Assembly: GCF_023856365.1 (NCBI RefSeq)
Contig: NC_064542.1
Location: forward strand, 9,045,363 to 9,109,362
Length of the DNA: 64,000 bases
From: Brienomyrus brachyistius
Taxonomy: Eukaryota; Chordata; Actinopteri; Osteoglossiformes; Mormyridae
Direction: 5' to 3'
Below are positions 24,301 to 32,173 of this stretch, piece after piece. Each line of letters opens with the position of its first letter. The stretch's first letter is position 1. The notes under the pieces were generated by a model, which was given only the letters and a program-made list of their open reading frames with translations, made no database searches and had not been told where the DNA came from. Both the position numbers and the translations under genes were made by a program.

Positions 24301-25441
24301 CAACTCGGAGATCTTCACGTAATCTAACAAGATTCATTGAAATTTCCGGAATTGTTTCACTGCAAGCTTAAAAAGAAAGAAAGAAAAAAAAAACAAGCAA
24401 TCAGCAGTAAGGCAAAAATATTACATTATATTGTTTTTTGTGACATTGTTATTTCAAATAGGGCTGGGAGTGATATGCCCCAAAAATCATATCTTCCATG
24501 AAGTCTGCTAAATGTGAGATATCACAAATACTTTTATTAAGACTATGTGTGGTGAAAATGAAATGCAGATACAGGGGCTTCCTTCCCTTGTGAAATGTGA
24601 CATGAAAGCTGTTTCCCTCCTTGATTATGGCCAACAAGAGCCAGTGAGGCATGTAAGAGCATATAATTAACTGGAAACTAAACCTGGGATTGAACATACA
24701 GTATATGCTGCTGAAGGGCAAGCGAGTACCATGAACGAGAGACACCCTCTGTTGATGACTTCAGTGAGTGAGTGAGAAAGTTTCTTGGATTGAATGAGTT
24801 GGTGAGTGAGTGGGTGAATTAGAGAGTCTCTTGGCCCCTCAATCATGTCTATTGTTCTTGTTCTGAAGGAGTGAATGAATTAGTTACACCATCTACTGGT
24901 GCAGTATATAGTCTGCATGTCGAGTGACTTCCCATGAGCTGCAACTGGATTTTAGACATGCAACATTTTTATGATTTAAAATTATTTTAACCAAGGATCA
25001 TTGAAGAGAAAGAGTAGTAAACATTGAGTACTAAACATAGAGTACTAAACACAGAGTACTAAACATTCTTTACCCTTATTAGCTCATTAGCTGAGTATCT
25101 GATTAGCTGTCATGTTTGCATTTTTACAAACATAAGTCGCTGAAGTACAATGTTGCCAAGATTTGTACTTTAATTCAATAACGAATATTATGTTTCTCAC
25201 ATGATTATTGGTGGTATTTAACTTACTCCCTAACACTTTTTAGTCCAAGTAATAGGCTATTTTTTGATATATCGAAATACAAGTGTTTCAGATCTATTTT
25301 ATGCAAAAATTTTAACATTTTCATATATCATCAGTATCCTAATGAATAATAAATGAATAACTAAATCCGGAATCGTGGGATATATTGCTACTTACCAGTT
25401 ATGAACAAGGATGCCCAGAGAAGCACAAGAATGTCCGACAT
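980..25441 (-). CDS. cdhr2: Cadherin-related family member 2-like, copy A (30 coding exons)
   Basis: Single-pass adhesion protein of 1306 aa, assembled by translating each exon between AG/GT sites; all phases join with no stop. Coding exons in transcript order: 25396-25441, 24301-24366, 23501-23640, 23071-23124, 22903-22992, 22570-22659, 22337-22459, 22060-22203, 21877-21952, 19042-19160, 18681-18908, 15558-15713, 15066-15227, 14662-14723, 13810-14059, 13422-13661, 13176-13245, 12332-12922, 12021-12092, 11734-11783, 11260-11411, 10655-10751, 10409-10497, 9361-9429, 8598-8736, 7776-7897, 5972-6085, 5771-5857, 1340-1403, 980-1138. Nine EC repeats, a membrane-adjacent region, one TM helix and a PDZ-ligand tail match CDHR2 (about 1310 aa in human), a brush-border intermicrovillar link protein that pairs with CDHR5 and binds USH1C. 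The identification rests on architecture and recalled family features; other long cadherins such as CDH23 are far larger. Untranslated exons were not resolved. Confidence 0.85.
1340..6085 (-). CDS. cdhr2: Copy A exons 27-29: proximal cytoplasmic tail
   Basis: Exons 5972-6085, 5771-5857 and 1340-1403. The first two keep segments shared with copy B (KAMNTA, VVPGTNKYT, ANPVLNL), which look like conserved tail motifs. Exon 29 is 64 bp against 46 bp in copy B and shares almost no sequence with it. A 4.4-kb intron full of LINE and SINE sequence separates exons 28 and 29. Confidence 0.75.
1990..2940 (-). mobile_element. Non-LTR retrotransposon (LINE) fragment, 3' half of reverse transcriptase
   Basis: The minus strand encodes broken segments such as VLMYGCKIWMLSSDLRLDSY and RILGYHWLDFVSNEWLL, typical of the region after the catalytic core in LINE reverse transcriptases. 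Nucleotide similarity to the copy at 52770-54460 shows the same family. It lies inside intron 28 of copy A. Several frameshifts make it inactive. The exact clade is not assigned. Confidence 0.65.
3000..4900. other. Intron 28 of copy A, unassigned stretch
   Basis: No cadherin exon. A GC-richer part at 3490-4060 is open in two plus-strand frames (110 and 96 codons) but has no recognisable domain or start context, and it may be older transposon sequence. The rest is AT-rich with nothing recognised. Confidence 0.4.
4925..5175 (-). repeat. Old SINE copy (ATGG-tail family)
   Basis: Diverged and internally deleted copy with TCCATCC at one end, the block GTTTCTGGACTGTGGGGGG in the middle, and a tRNA-like head near 5110-5172. 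Confidence 0.65.
5317..5672 (-). mobile_element. Young tRNA-derived SINE with target-site duplication
   Basis: About 356 bp, minus strand, with (ATCC)n at the left (the 3' tail) and a tRNA-like head at the right. It is bounded by a perfect 13-bp direct repeat TGCATGAAAATAT at 5304-5316 and 5673-5685. It lies in intron 28 of copy A just beyond exon 28. Confidence 0.85.
6285..6410 (-). repeat. SINE fragment
   Basis: Short diverged piece of the ATGG-tail SINE (block GCTGGACTGTGGGAGGAAAT and a degenerate B box) in intron 26 of copy A. Confidence 0.45.
7776..7897 (-). CDS. cdhr2: Copy A exon 26: transmembrane helix
   Basis: The exon reads from VSGGVEIKEVDLV into a hydrophobic run of about 24 residues (LALIGLVAGLGIILAIMITS and flanks), followed by CTQK at the cytoplasmic face. 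It is the only strong TM segment in the protein besides the signal peptide. Confidence 0.85.
8084..8244. mobile_element. hAT-like MITE with terminal inverted repeats
   Basis: Starts CAGAGGTGGATAGTTCAGGT and ends with the inverted match ACCTAAACTATCCACCTCTA, with TTTTGTTT and AAACAAAA arms inside and a long T-run. Same family as 53155-53319. Directly followed by sequence resembling a Tc1 transposase segment (8245-8290). Confidence 0.65.
8455..8506. repeat. (TG)n microsatellite
   Basis: About 25 uninterrupted TG units in intron 25 of copy A. Confidence 0.95.
8598..10497 (-). CDS. cdhr2: Copy A exons 23-25: membrane-adjacent region
   Basis: About 100 residues (1027-1125) between EC9 and the TM helix with no cadherin calcium motifs. 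The segment starts IYTIDRSYRVGLRFESS and ends RKYGLTYI. This is the position of the membrane-adjacent domain described for CDHR2, CDH23 and PCDH15; assignment is by position and family knowledge, not a profile match. The last 20 or so residues are nearly identical in copy B. Confidence 0.7.
9813..10168 (-). mobile_element. Young tRNA-derived SINE with target-site duplication
   Basis: 356-bp minus-strand copy between perfect 13-bp direct repeats TCTCTGGATTTAT at 9800-9812 and 10169-10181. It is nearly identical to the copy at 5317 and lies in intron 23 of copy A. Confidence 0.86.
10267..10344. repeat. 20-bp tandem repeat
   Basis: Four near-perfect units of ATCCTGTGAAGCATTCAGTC, one with a G for C change, about 65 bp from exon 23 of copy A. 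Confidence 0.9.
10655..12092 (-). CDS. cdhr2: Copy A exons 19-22: EC8/EC9 linker and EC9
   Basis: Exon 19 carries the linker DDLNDN, exon 20 a short strand, exon 21 the AFDRDSG calcium motif and exon 22 the end of EC9 (RCLASLDSNLKG). EC9 lacks a following DxNDN linker, as expected for the last repeat before the membrane-adjacent region. An AC microsatellite lies just beyond exon 22. Confidence 0.78.
10797..10900. repeat. Compound (AC)n repeat
   Basis: AC runs punctuated by the 11-bp spacer AAACCTAATCC / AATCTAATCC and by AGAC repeats, forming a higher-order repeat of about 50 bp. Confidence 0.9.
11024..11240. repeat. TG run, short hairpin and TA run
   Basis: (TG)n at 11018-11044, then a perfect inverted repeat CATTGTGGGGACA..TGTTCCCCACAATG around 11062-11092, then (TG)n(TA)n at 11204-11238 ending about 20 bp from exon 21 of copy A. 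Confidence 0.75.
12332..12922 (-). CDS. cdhr2: Copy A exon 18: large exon for EC7-EC8
   Basis: This 591-bp exon is by far the largest. It encodes most of EC7 (ADDADQT, LDYERG, linker DVNDE) and of EC8 (GGDLDSN, IDYEKC). A cysteine-rich loop (CYCNATMGPC) lies in EC8. It differs from copy B at only about 20 of 591 bases (9 of 196 residues), much less than other exons do; see findings. Long plus-strand reading frames opposite it are antisense shadows. Confidence 0.85.
13176..15713 (-). CDS. cdhr2: Copy A exons 12-17: EC4 to start of EC7
   Basis: Exon 12 gives the core of EC4 (IDYEEK). Exon 13 gives the DINDN linker and a CC pair (SMDCCSTAT). Exons 14-15 give EC5 with AADPDTE, IDREV and linker DINDM, where the usual final Asn is Met. 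Exon 16 gives EC6 with ATDGDQT and LDREA. Exon 17 starts with linker DINDN. All splice phases agree with copy B. Confidence 0.8.
14180..14580. repeat. Nested repeat debris (SINE and MITE halves)
   Basis: CCATCCATCTATTTTCTATA (SINE tail, minus) is interrupted near 14236 and resumes near 14400 (AGCCTTTCCTAGAAGCTATG). It then abuts one arm of the CAGAGGTGG-type MITE at about 14440. The inserted stretch is unassigned. Confidence 0.5.
15359..15386. repeat. (AT)n microsatellite
   Basis: Fourteen AT units in intron 12 of copy A. Confidence 0.9.
16246..16470. mobile_element. Possible hAT element end
   Basis: CAGTGACTTTCACAGTGTGG followed by GC-rich sequence resembles the end of fish hAT elements. 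The partner end and duplicated target site were not found. Confidence 0.35.
16868..17325 (+). repeat. 32-bp GC-rich minisatellite
   Basis: About 14 units of a 32-bp motif (core CTTCCGCGCTCGCTCACGCT then CCGGCCAAAATC), with occasional 31-bp units and point changes increasing toward the right. It lies in intron 11 of copy A, is CpG-rich in an otherwise AT-rich area, and is open in all three plus frames. Confidence 0.92.
17911..18150 (+). mobile_element. tRNA-derived SINE, second family
   Basis: Has an A-box-like TGGCCTAATGTTTAGG and a B box GGTTTGAATCC at 17969-17979, then a body containing GCTGAATTAGCTGCCCCCTG and ending near CTAATCACTTT. The body recurs at 49005-49195. Confidence 0.65.
18455..18545. 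repeat. Low-complexity TACTCTACTA repeat
   Basis: Irregular tandem repeats of CTACTATCTATATACT and CTACTATA-like units in intron 11 of copy A. Confidence 0.85.
18681..22659 (-). CDS. cdhr2: Copy A exons 6-11: EC2, EC3 and start of EC4
   Basis: Exons 6-8 carry EC2 with ANDPDDG and end in the non-canonical linker DVPDLDP in place of DxNDN. Exons 9-11 carry EC3 with AIDPDKG, FDREE and linker DINDN. Exon 11 also starts EC4 and holds a cysteine pair in the segment YYCTVKLC, conserved as YCNATPC in copy B. The 2.7-kb intron between exons 9 and 10 holds two Tc1-like relics. Confidence 0.8.
19860..20400 (+). pseudogene. Tc1-like transposase relic (plus strand)
   Basis: Translating near 20105 gives VWSDESKVEL, the conserved segment around a catalytic Asp of Tc1 transposases. 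Near 20310 a broken match to the next conserved block (NRTMNQSTLLEQ) follows. A collapsed MITE (20030-20097) interrupts it. Stops and frameshifts make it dead. Confidence 0.6.
20563..21560 (-). pseudogene. Tc1-like transposase relic (minus strand)
   Basis: Segments in minus frames include HHKGWTTAKPLLTCANAR, GGGTVMVWTAISW and YQDDNAPIRTARLV, the last corresponding to the catalytic QDNAP(K/R)HTA block of Tc1 transposases. Several frameshifts separate them. The right part of its inverted repeat (GGTCATAATGTTTTGGCTCA) lies near 20570. It is in intron 9 of copy A. Confidence 0.75.
22903..24366 (-). CDS. cdhr2: Copy A exons 2-5: EC1 (adhesive tip)
   Basis: Four exons encode the first cadherin repeat. 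Visible calcium motifs are ATDADDD (DxD), MDRE, and the linker DDANDN near residues 112-117. In CDHR2-type cadherins the first repeats form the adhesive tip. Copy A keeps the DxD motif here, unlike copy B. Confidence 0.8.
25019..25066. repeat. 14-bp tandem repeat
   Basis: Three to four units of GAGTACTAAACATA in intron 1 of copy A. Confidence 0.85.
25396..25441 (-). CDS. cdhr2: Copy A exon 1: start codon and signal peptide
   Basis: The ATG at 25441-25439 opens a 15-codon stretch reading MSDILVLLWASLFIT before a GT donor. It is a hydrophobic secretory leader and is placed as exon 1 because exon 2 continues in phase (first base G). Copy B has an exon of exactly the same length (46 bp) in the same position. 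Upstream bases in both copies share a GCTCACAA stretch, so the 5' UTRs are homologous. A TATATAGG sequence lies about 130 bp upstream, but I have no evidence that it is a TATA box. Confidence 0.8.
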
Positions 25442-25499
25442 CTTGAAAGCTTCTTACACATGAAGTGACTTTGTGAGCTTTGTTTTACGACACCAGTAT

Positions 25500-26820
25500 T
25501 ATAGTATAGATTAGCAGCACAGAAAATGTACATGTTTGCTTACAGAAAGAGCACATAGATTAGTCCTGCTTCCTATATATTATAATCGTAATTAAATCTG
25601 CGAAAAGCCCAACTACAATTATTTATTATGTTAAAATACTGCAATCCTTAAAATTATTTATAAACACTTTAATGAAATCTATTTATTTGAAATGTATAAA
25701 CAGTTTATTTCTCTATATTTTAACAGTTTTTATACTAAAACAATACATTTTATATGTCAGTGTATTCATAATTGAGTCTAAACAAAGTGAACTTGCTGAG
25801 ATTATAATGTCTTCAGTGTATCAAGTTTTCAAGAGACAAGTTTTGTAATAACAAATATTGGTAATGGAAAAATACATAATCATAATCTTCAGTTATGCTT
25901 GTTTTATACAAAAAAAAATCATATTCACATTGCAATTTAGTTGACACATAAAACAGTACAGTTATCAAAAATAAATAGTTGTTAAATAGTTGTAGCATGT
26001 CTAGTTATTTAGATCACAGCACATGATTATACTGTAGATACAAAAAATAACTATATTGACAGAAAATGTTTTGGAATCAGTTTTTCTTATTTATAAAGGA
26101 ATTTTCTGTCAAAATCCCCCTGTAAACAATAACTATATTCTTTTTTTACAGATTTTTTTTTTACCAATACTTTTTTTTAATTGTAAAGACTAGTGTGTTC
26201 CTAGAATTCAAATATGCTAAAATGCTTACCTGCATTAGCAAATTGTGGCTCGTTCTGATGTAGAAGTTCAGTTTGCGAAGTAGGACAGCTGAACTGAACA
26301 AGAGCATCGCAACAGTAATTATCTTCTTTGTATATCAGAGTCAACATTTTTTCAAAATTATCTCATGGATGACTGACTGAGCAACTTCCCGGGTGTCCCA
26401 TTCTAATGGGATGTTTCTCATTGTTCTTAAACTAATAACATTTTTTAAAACTACACAGTGGGAAATAGTATTTCATAATTACTGTTACTTATTGTCAGGG
26501 AGTCCCTATTTTATTTTTCTCAGTTGAAGTTCACGCAGTACAAACTGGTACGCAGACAGTGTTCATCATTCGACCTCAGACATCACTCAGTGCCATTCAT
26601 TGTCTGTTGGCACTGATGTAAATAATTCTAGTCACAATTCTAACCCAGTTCTCTGTCCTATTAATTAGGGTTTTTTACTGTGCACTGGATTTAGCACTAT
26701 TTTGTTTCTCCAATAATTATTAATTGTTGATTTTTAAATCGGTCTCTTCTCATCAAGAAGACCCTTTGCCGAGTTTATACCCAAAGCACTTCTTATCAGA
26801 TTGCTAATGTAAGTGTAATG
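25500..26820. other. Upstream flank of copy A, no gene seen
   Basis: AT-rich intergenic DNA directly upstream of copy A. It should contain its promoter, but I cannot identify a specific element with confidence. Confidence 0.5.
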
Positions 26821-26824
26821 ACAG

Positions 26825-26825
<1 letters not shown>

Positions 26826-26862
<37 letters not shown>
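26826..26862. repeat. (GA)n microsatellite
   Basis: Eighteen uninterrupted GA units in the spacer between the two genes. Confidence 0.95.
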
Positions 26863-26864
<2 letters not shown>

Positions 26865-27599
26865 CCAAGTGCAGGAACTGAAAGTTTAATTCCATACTTG
26901 CAGTCCAAACAGGGAATGAGGGCAAATAATCAATTCCAAAACATTAGACAGTGTGCCTAGTATTCAGGGGAGACTGAGTGGTTATGTGTTTCCGTGTTCC
27001 AATAGCTTTTCAGAGTCGCATGTGGACCAATTCCAAAACTTGGCCACTGTGGTACAACTATTCATCAAAAACTGGAACATCAACAATTCTCATGAGAATA
27101 GAGGGGCCTGGTGGTTCAAAACACAAAGGAGTTAGGCATTCACACATGTGAACCAGTGATTTCTGAGGATATTCTGCCCATTACAAATACCAGCTCGTAT
27201 CTGTGGTTTGAGGAGCAATACTTAGGAAACAACGTCTTAATCCAGTCTGGCTATTAATATGAAAATGATACATCTCAAATTGATTCATGCTGGTCACCAA
27301 ATGGTCTCCACAATTCAGATTAGTGATGAAGTCAAGATCACCTACTGTAAACAGAGACCAAGTCATTACCAAGACCAGAATGTATCGAGACAAGACTAGC
27401 TAGGTAGTATGGCCTAAAATTTGTGTCACAGTATAATTTAAACCATGGATGGTTTTTCTTAAAATTTCAATATAAATGCTTCTGTACAAATGTAATGTGT
27501 TTTTTTTTTAATAAGAGACCTTATTGGTTGCCTTTCAACTCTAAAGTTTTACACCCAATCACAGTACTGCATTGACCCACTGAACCCTGTCTATTTTTG

Positions 27600-28960
27600 G
27601 TTTTATTAGGTGATGTTTTACAAGGACTTCAGTATGTGTGGAGAGCTTCTTCAGGGGAATCTACAAACCCCCATCGAGTGGATTTCTCAACACATGACGG
27701 TGGCAGCATGGTATCAATTATATTGTGATTATGTGAATGAGAGAAAGGGAAAAGTTGGATCCGGTTGTGTGAGAATAGGTGCAAAGGTGGCAATTCATTC
27801 CATGAAAGTCATTCCATGAAATCCTTTTTGTAGCATTGTAAGTGAGCAAGGTCAACGAGGTGGTATCTCAGATCCAGATCTGGTGATGAGACCTATTGTT
27901 CCCAGAGTCAGAGTGGCTCTTCCTCCACGCAACTGAGTCGGATGAAGAGATCCTTGTTTGTCCACACTGTCGCTGACGCGATCGCCGCTTCCCCTCAGCA
28001 CAGAGCTGCAGCAATCAGCACCTGCTTATTGTCTGAATGCTCATTGGCTCACCGTATCCCCACTTCCGAGTATTTTGACCACTGGGATCTGCTTTTGGAT
28101 CCCTTTATGCAGTAATTTCCTGAGATCATCACCTTGCTCGACTAGATAGGTGAGGTACTGCTAACCATCTCACCTACCTCGGATGCTCAGGTAATGGGGG
28201 GTGTTCAGGAGAAGCTGGGGATGATATGAAGCCTGATGCAAGCCCATCGGGACTGCTTGCCATTACCGGAGAACCTGCCTGCGCCTCCTGCCATCCAAAT
28301 GCCTCGTTCTGATGTCTGCCCACTTCCCAAAACTAAGAAAGCAAAAGAGAAGCAATGGGGGAAAGCGGGACCCACAGCGTTCACACCACCAGGCCCAGGT
28401 AAGGATGGCGCTATATCAGAGTCTGGCCCTGGGGAAGGGATTGTTGCATGTCCTGACTTTGCCTGTCCCGCTCCTGCCATGCAGTTGGTAGCGATGATTC
28501 CCTTTTTTGCCAGCTGGTATTGCTGTTCATCCCATTCTGTGCTTCCTGTAGTTAGCACCCTAATTTATTTCCCATCGCCCTGAGCCACCACATGGCTTAA
28601 TGGGCTGAATTGGCGGCTACGTCAAGCTTCCCTTGTGCTGTGGATTCAGTACTGGCCAGAGGCTAGCCTCAACTATGTTTGTAATTTTGATTGTATGTAT
28701 TTCTTTTTTCCTTCATTTATGTTGTGGTTCCTTGTTCCCTGTTTTTAATATTCAATTACCCTTGTTTTCTAGTCTCCCTTGCTGTTTTGATCCTTCATCT
28801 GTTAATTACCTTCACCTGTGCCTACCAAATACTGTTCCTAGTATTTGTTCCTGCTCACACCTGTCTCTTGTTGAAGCCCCTGCTAAGTGTATTTAAGTGT
28901 CTGCCCTTAGTCTCTTCCCCATTTGGTCATTGTGTGTGTATGTAGCTGTTGCTCTGTGTT
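27600..28960 (+). mobile_element. Probable LTR-retrotransposon debris
   Basis: Compositionally distinct, GC-richer block. 28740-28930 reads ATTACCTTCACCTGTGCCTA, then TATTTAAGTGTCTGCC, a pattern typical of the LTRs of fish Ty3-like elements. A proline-rich open stretch (28236-28580) precedes it. No gag or pol domain and no second LTR were found. Confidence 0.35.
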
Positions 28961-29349
28961 GGTTGTTGTACTACTATAGTTAGTGATGGGAAAATTAAGC
29001 TTTAAATCCAAATGTGTTGGGATTATTTGAAGCTTTGCAGAACACAAAAGGCTAGTGACCCCTATTGGTTAAAAAATATATATAGTAAAATAGGAATAGC
29101 AGAGTAAAATAGTTGTGAAGTCAAAGACAAAATTATGACAGTTATGGATAAGGTTGAGGGAGAAAATGATGCACGAAAACATGTGAAACTGAAGATCTCT
29201 ACAACTCAACCAAAGAGCAAATCTGTTTCAGACTTTGTAACGAAAAAAAAAAACTCTCTGCTCACAAAGCTCAGATTGCCACAAGAGTGTCTTTGTTCTG
29301 TTTTTCATTGGGACTGGTAGAAGTTAAACTGCTATATAAAGTAATTCTC

Positions 29350-29725
29350 ATACAGCCAGATGTTCAAAACTAAATGGGTTGACTACATCTGATTGTGGTG
29401 CCCAAAGTATCCCTGAATAATCTCTCAAATTAGTCTTTGCCCATAGATATCTTACCCATACATGCCACATTGGGCTTCTCAGCCTGCATAGATTCCACCT
29501 CCATCTTGTGATGGGGGTTCTGACTGGTACTATTTGACTCTCCCTGCCGGCCCCTGGAGGATGGGCTCCCCCTTTGAGTCTGGTCCCTCCCAAGGTTTCT
29601 TCCTTCTAGGGAGTTTTTCCTTGCCACTGTCGCCTATGGCTTACTCTCTGGGGGCTTTGGGGGCGGATGCTGTAAAGCGCTTTGAGACAATGTAATGTTG
29701 TGATACCGCACTATACAAAAATAAA
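29350..29725 (+). repeat. SINE-like dispersed repeat
   Basis: The block GGGAGTTTTTCCTTGCCACT, then GCTGTAAAGCGCTTTGAGAC and a CTATACAAAAATAAATTTGG end is a common fish repeat 3' region. The tRNA-like head was not resolved. Confidence 0.55.
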
Positions 29726-30288
29726 TTTGGTCGTTTGCTGTACTAGTATACTGCTTAAAAAAAGATGCCGGATTTTATGCTACTTATGGGTGTTCTAATG
29801 AAAGAAATAATAAAAAAAAAACAACAGGGATTAACAATTCACTTTATTTTTACTACATAATACACTGTATATATTGAAAATGAATTAACATTTATTTCAA
29901 AAATCATAAAGTTTCACCATGGTAGTCATTTTATACGCAGTAAGTAAATAGAATATCCTTAGAAAAAAATAGTAAGTTCATTTGGAAATGAAGTACTACT
30001 TACAATTTACATTAGAAGATGTAAATATGAAAACCTTCATTGTTAATTTGACCAAATGTTTTGTATCATGAATACATGTCTGACATTCGTAAATTGGTTG
30101 AAAATTTGGTGAGTTATGCTGATTTGAATTGTGGATAAACCTTTGCTTTATAGAAAGACAAGCATTAAGGACCCCCCCCCATACCATTTCTTGGATCCAA
30201 CCCCATGAGTTCTTGCTGTGCACACATGTCAACATATATCAACATTCATACCCCAACAATTTGTCAACAATTGTATTTTTTCTAAAAT

Positions 30289-30345
30289 TAAATAATAATA
30301 ATAACGATAATAATAATAAGAATAATAATAAGGAGAAGAAGAATG
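30289..30345. repeat. AAT-rich simple repeat
   Basis: Imperfect AAT units with interspersed G and C, about 340 bp past the stop codon of copy B. Confidence 0.85.
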
Positions 30346-30680
30346 GACTATGGTGGATTTTTAAGAGGCTTGCAGAATCTAACAGTTAAATTTGTAAGCA
30401 AATGACATCTTAACAACCTTAACAAATTTGTAAGCGGCAAATGATTTATTGATACTAATTTACTGCTATGGAAGAGGGGAACATTTCACTTCAGTTTCCA
30501 GTTCTTAAAACTGCAACATTCTGGCATTTGACAATGACATTTGTATTTTTATACAACAGTTTGTTTTTCTTGAATTTTCATATTACAAAGTAACTTTACA
30601 CATATATCATACATGAATTGCAGCCATTTATCTTAATGCATTTTTCAGGAGGGGCCTGCATTGTATTCCTTATGCGATAC

Positions 30681-32173
30681 TTATAGGTCCGTGGTGTTCA
30701 GCGATGGGTTGTCGTAGCCCCACTGCATTCCTGAATCCTTTTTTTTGTCCCGTTGTGTCAGTGCAACCCCAAGTGGCTCAATGAACATGTCATTCAGGTG
30801 TATGTCACTTTTAGTCTCACCTTCCTCCTCCTCTTCCTCGATTATCTAACAAAATACAAAAGCACATAAAAGTCTGAAATTCCTCTGTGCTCTATAGTAG
30901 CTTATGTTTTACGGCTGTGAATTAGTTGAAAACCTGTAGTTACTTTTCAAAGTCTTATCACATTTTCAAAGCTCAGGAAAAGATTAAATATCGGCCTGGA
31001 ATTCATAAATCAAATTAGAAATGTCATGTAAATGAGCTCAAAGTTACATATCAGCTGAACAATTACAAGGGCGTGGTAATTAAATTCTATTATGAAGACG
31101 TTTGCGCTTATGTGCACTTGGTTTGCTAAAAAAAGCTAAATAAAAATACAAAGAAAATGTATCATAGTATTTGGGATCAATGCAAGACATTCTCAGGGTC
31201 TTAACTAAAAAGCAAAGCATAGCTAAAACCTACATATTTGGAAGGACATCCGCAGACATTCATCTTCATACCTTATTGCTTTATATTATTGTAACTGCTT
31301 GCAGAAAGCAGTGAAATAATATCATCCTTTGCCATATATATTAGACAAGAGTGCAGGAGAAAAGAATGCATTTATCAGAACTCGTTTCAAGAAATATTTA
31401 CCGTCATTGGTCCATTATCTGACTGGTTATAGTCCAAGGAATTAATGCTAAAACAGAAAATGCAACATCATGTTTAAATTCCATACAGACATAATCACAA
31501 TAAACAGCAGAATATTGTTGAAAAACGTCTGTAAACTAACAGATTGATGATTCACCTACTGTAAACCAAGCAACCTGTTACCCATAGAGAAGTCAAAAAA
31601 TTAAACCGCACAGCACAAATCTGTACAATTTCTTCAGCACGCTGACAACTTCCCGTTTGATATTTGGCTTTTAAAAATCTAAAGAATAAAATTATATAAT
31701 ATTCTTGAACAGAATACATAAAACTACAAACAAGCACGAAACATCTCTCCAGAAGGGGAATACAGTTTCAATCATTTCATGAGAGAACAGTGCCAGTAAT
31801 GTTGTAAATAGCACTGTCTTGTACTGTCTTACCTAACTTTGTCATCACTGGAACTGTCCTCATCAAAGCCCAAGTCTGTGGCTGTGTCAATATTCAGATT
31901 GAGCACAGGGTTGGCCCTGAAATTGAATGAGTTAGAACACAAGCCTGTGAGTCTAAACTCCGAGTACTATATAAATCTTCAGTCTAAATGAATCCCATCA
32001 GGGAAATTCAACTGAACACGCCTGAATGAAGGCTGGAAACTGAATGTTTTGGGACTCACCTCTCCATTGTATATTTGTTTGTACCCGGAACCACTGCACC
32101 AGTTTTGTGACTCTCTGTCGCCAGCATTGTGGCTGTGTTCATGGCCTTGGATGCCTTTAGCTTCCGCTGGAAA
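30681..32173 (-). CDS. cdhr2: Copy B exons 27-30: cytoplasmic tail with PDZ ligand
   Basis: The tail starts FQRKLKASKAMNTAT and keeps VVPGTNKYT and ANPVLNL. It then diverges from copy A: exon 28 is rich in Asp and Ser (DEDSSSDDK) and exon 30 has IIEEEEEEGE. It ends GYDNPSLNTTDL at a TAA (30683-30681). The exon 27 acceptor is the one at 32173; the next AG inside would give an immediate stop. A possible AATAAA poly(A) signal lies near 30444. Confidence 0.8.

Noticed and set aside
28236..28583. 115-codon proline-rich open frame as a gene
   Set aside because: Lies in a block that looks like LTR-element debris; no conserved domain seen.
32060..32168. Alternative acceptor for exon 27 of copy B at 32168
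   Set aside because: It would shift the frame and give a stop within three codons; the acceptor at 32173 keeps phase and matches copy A.
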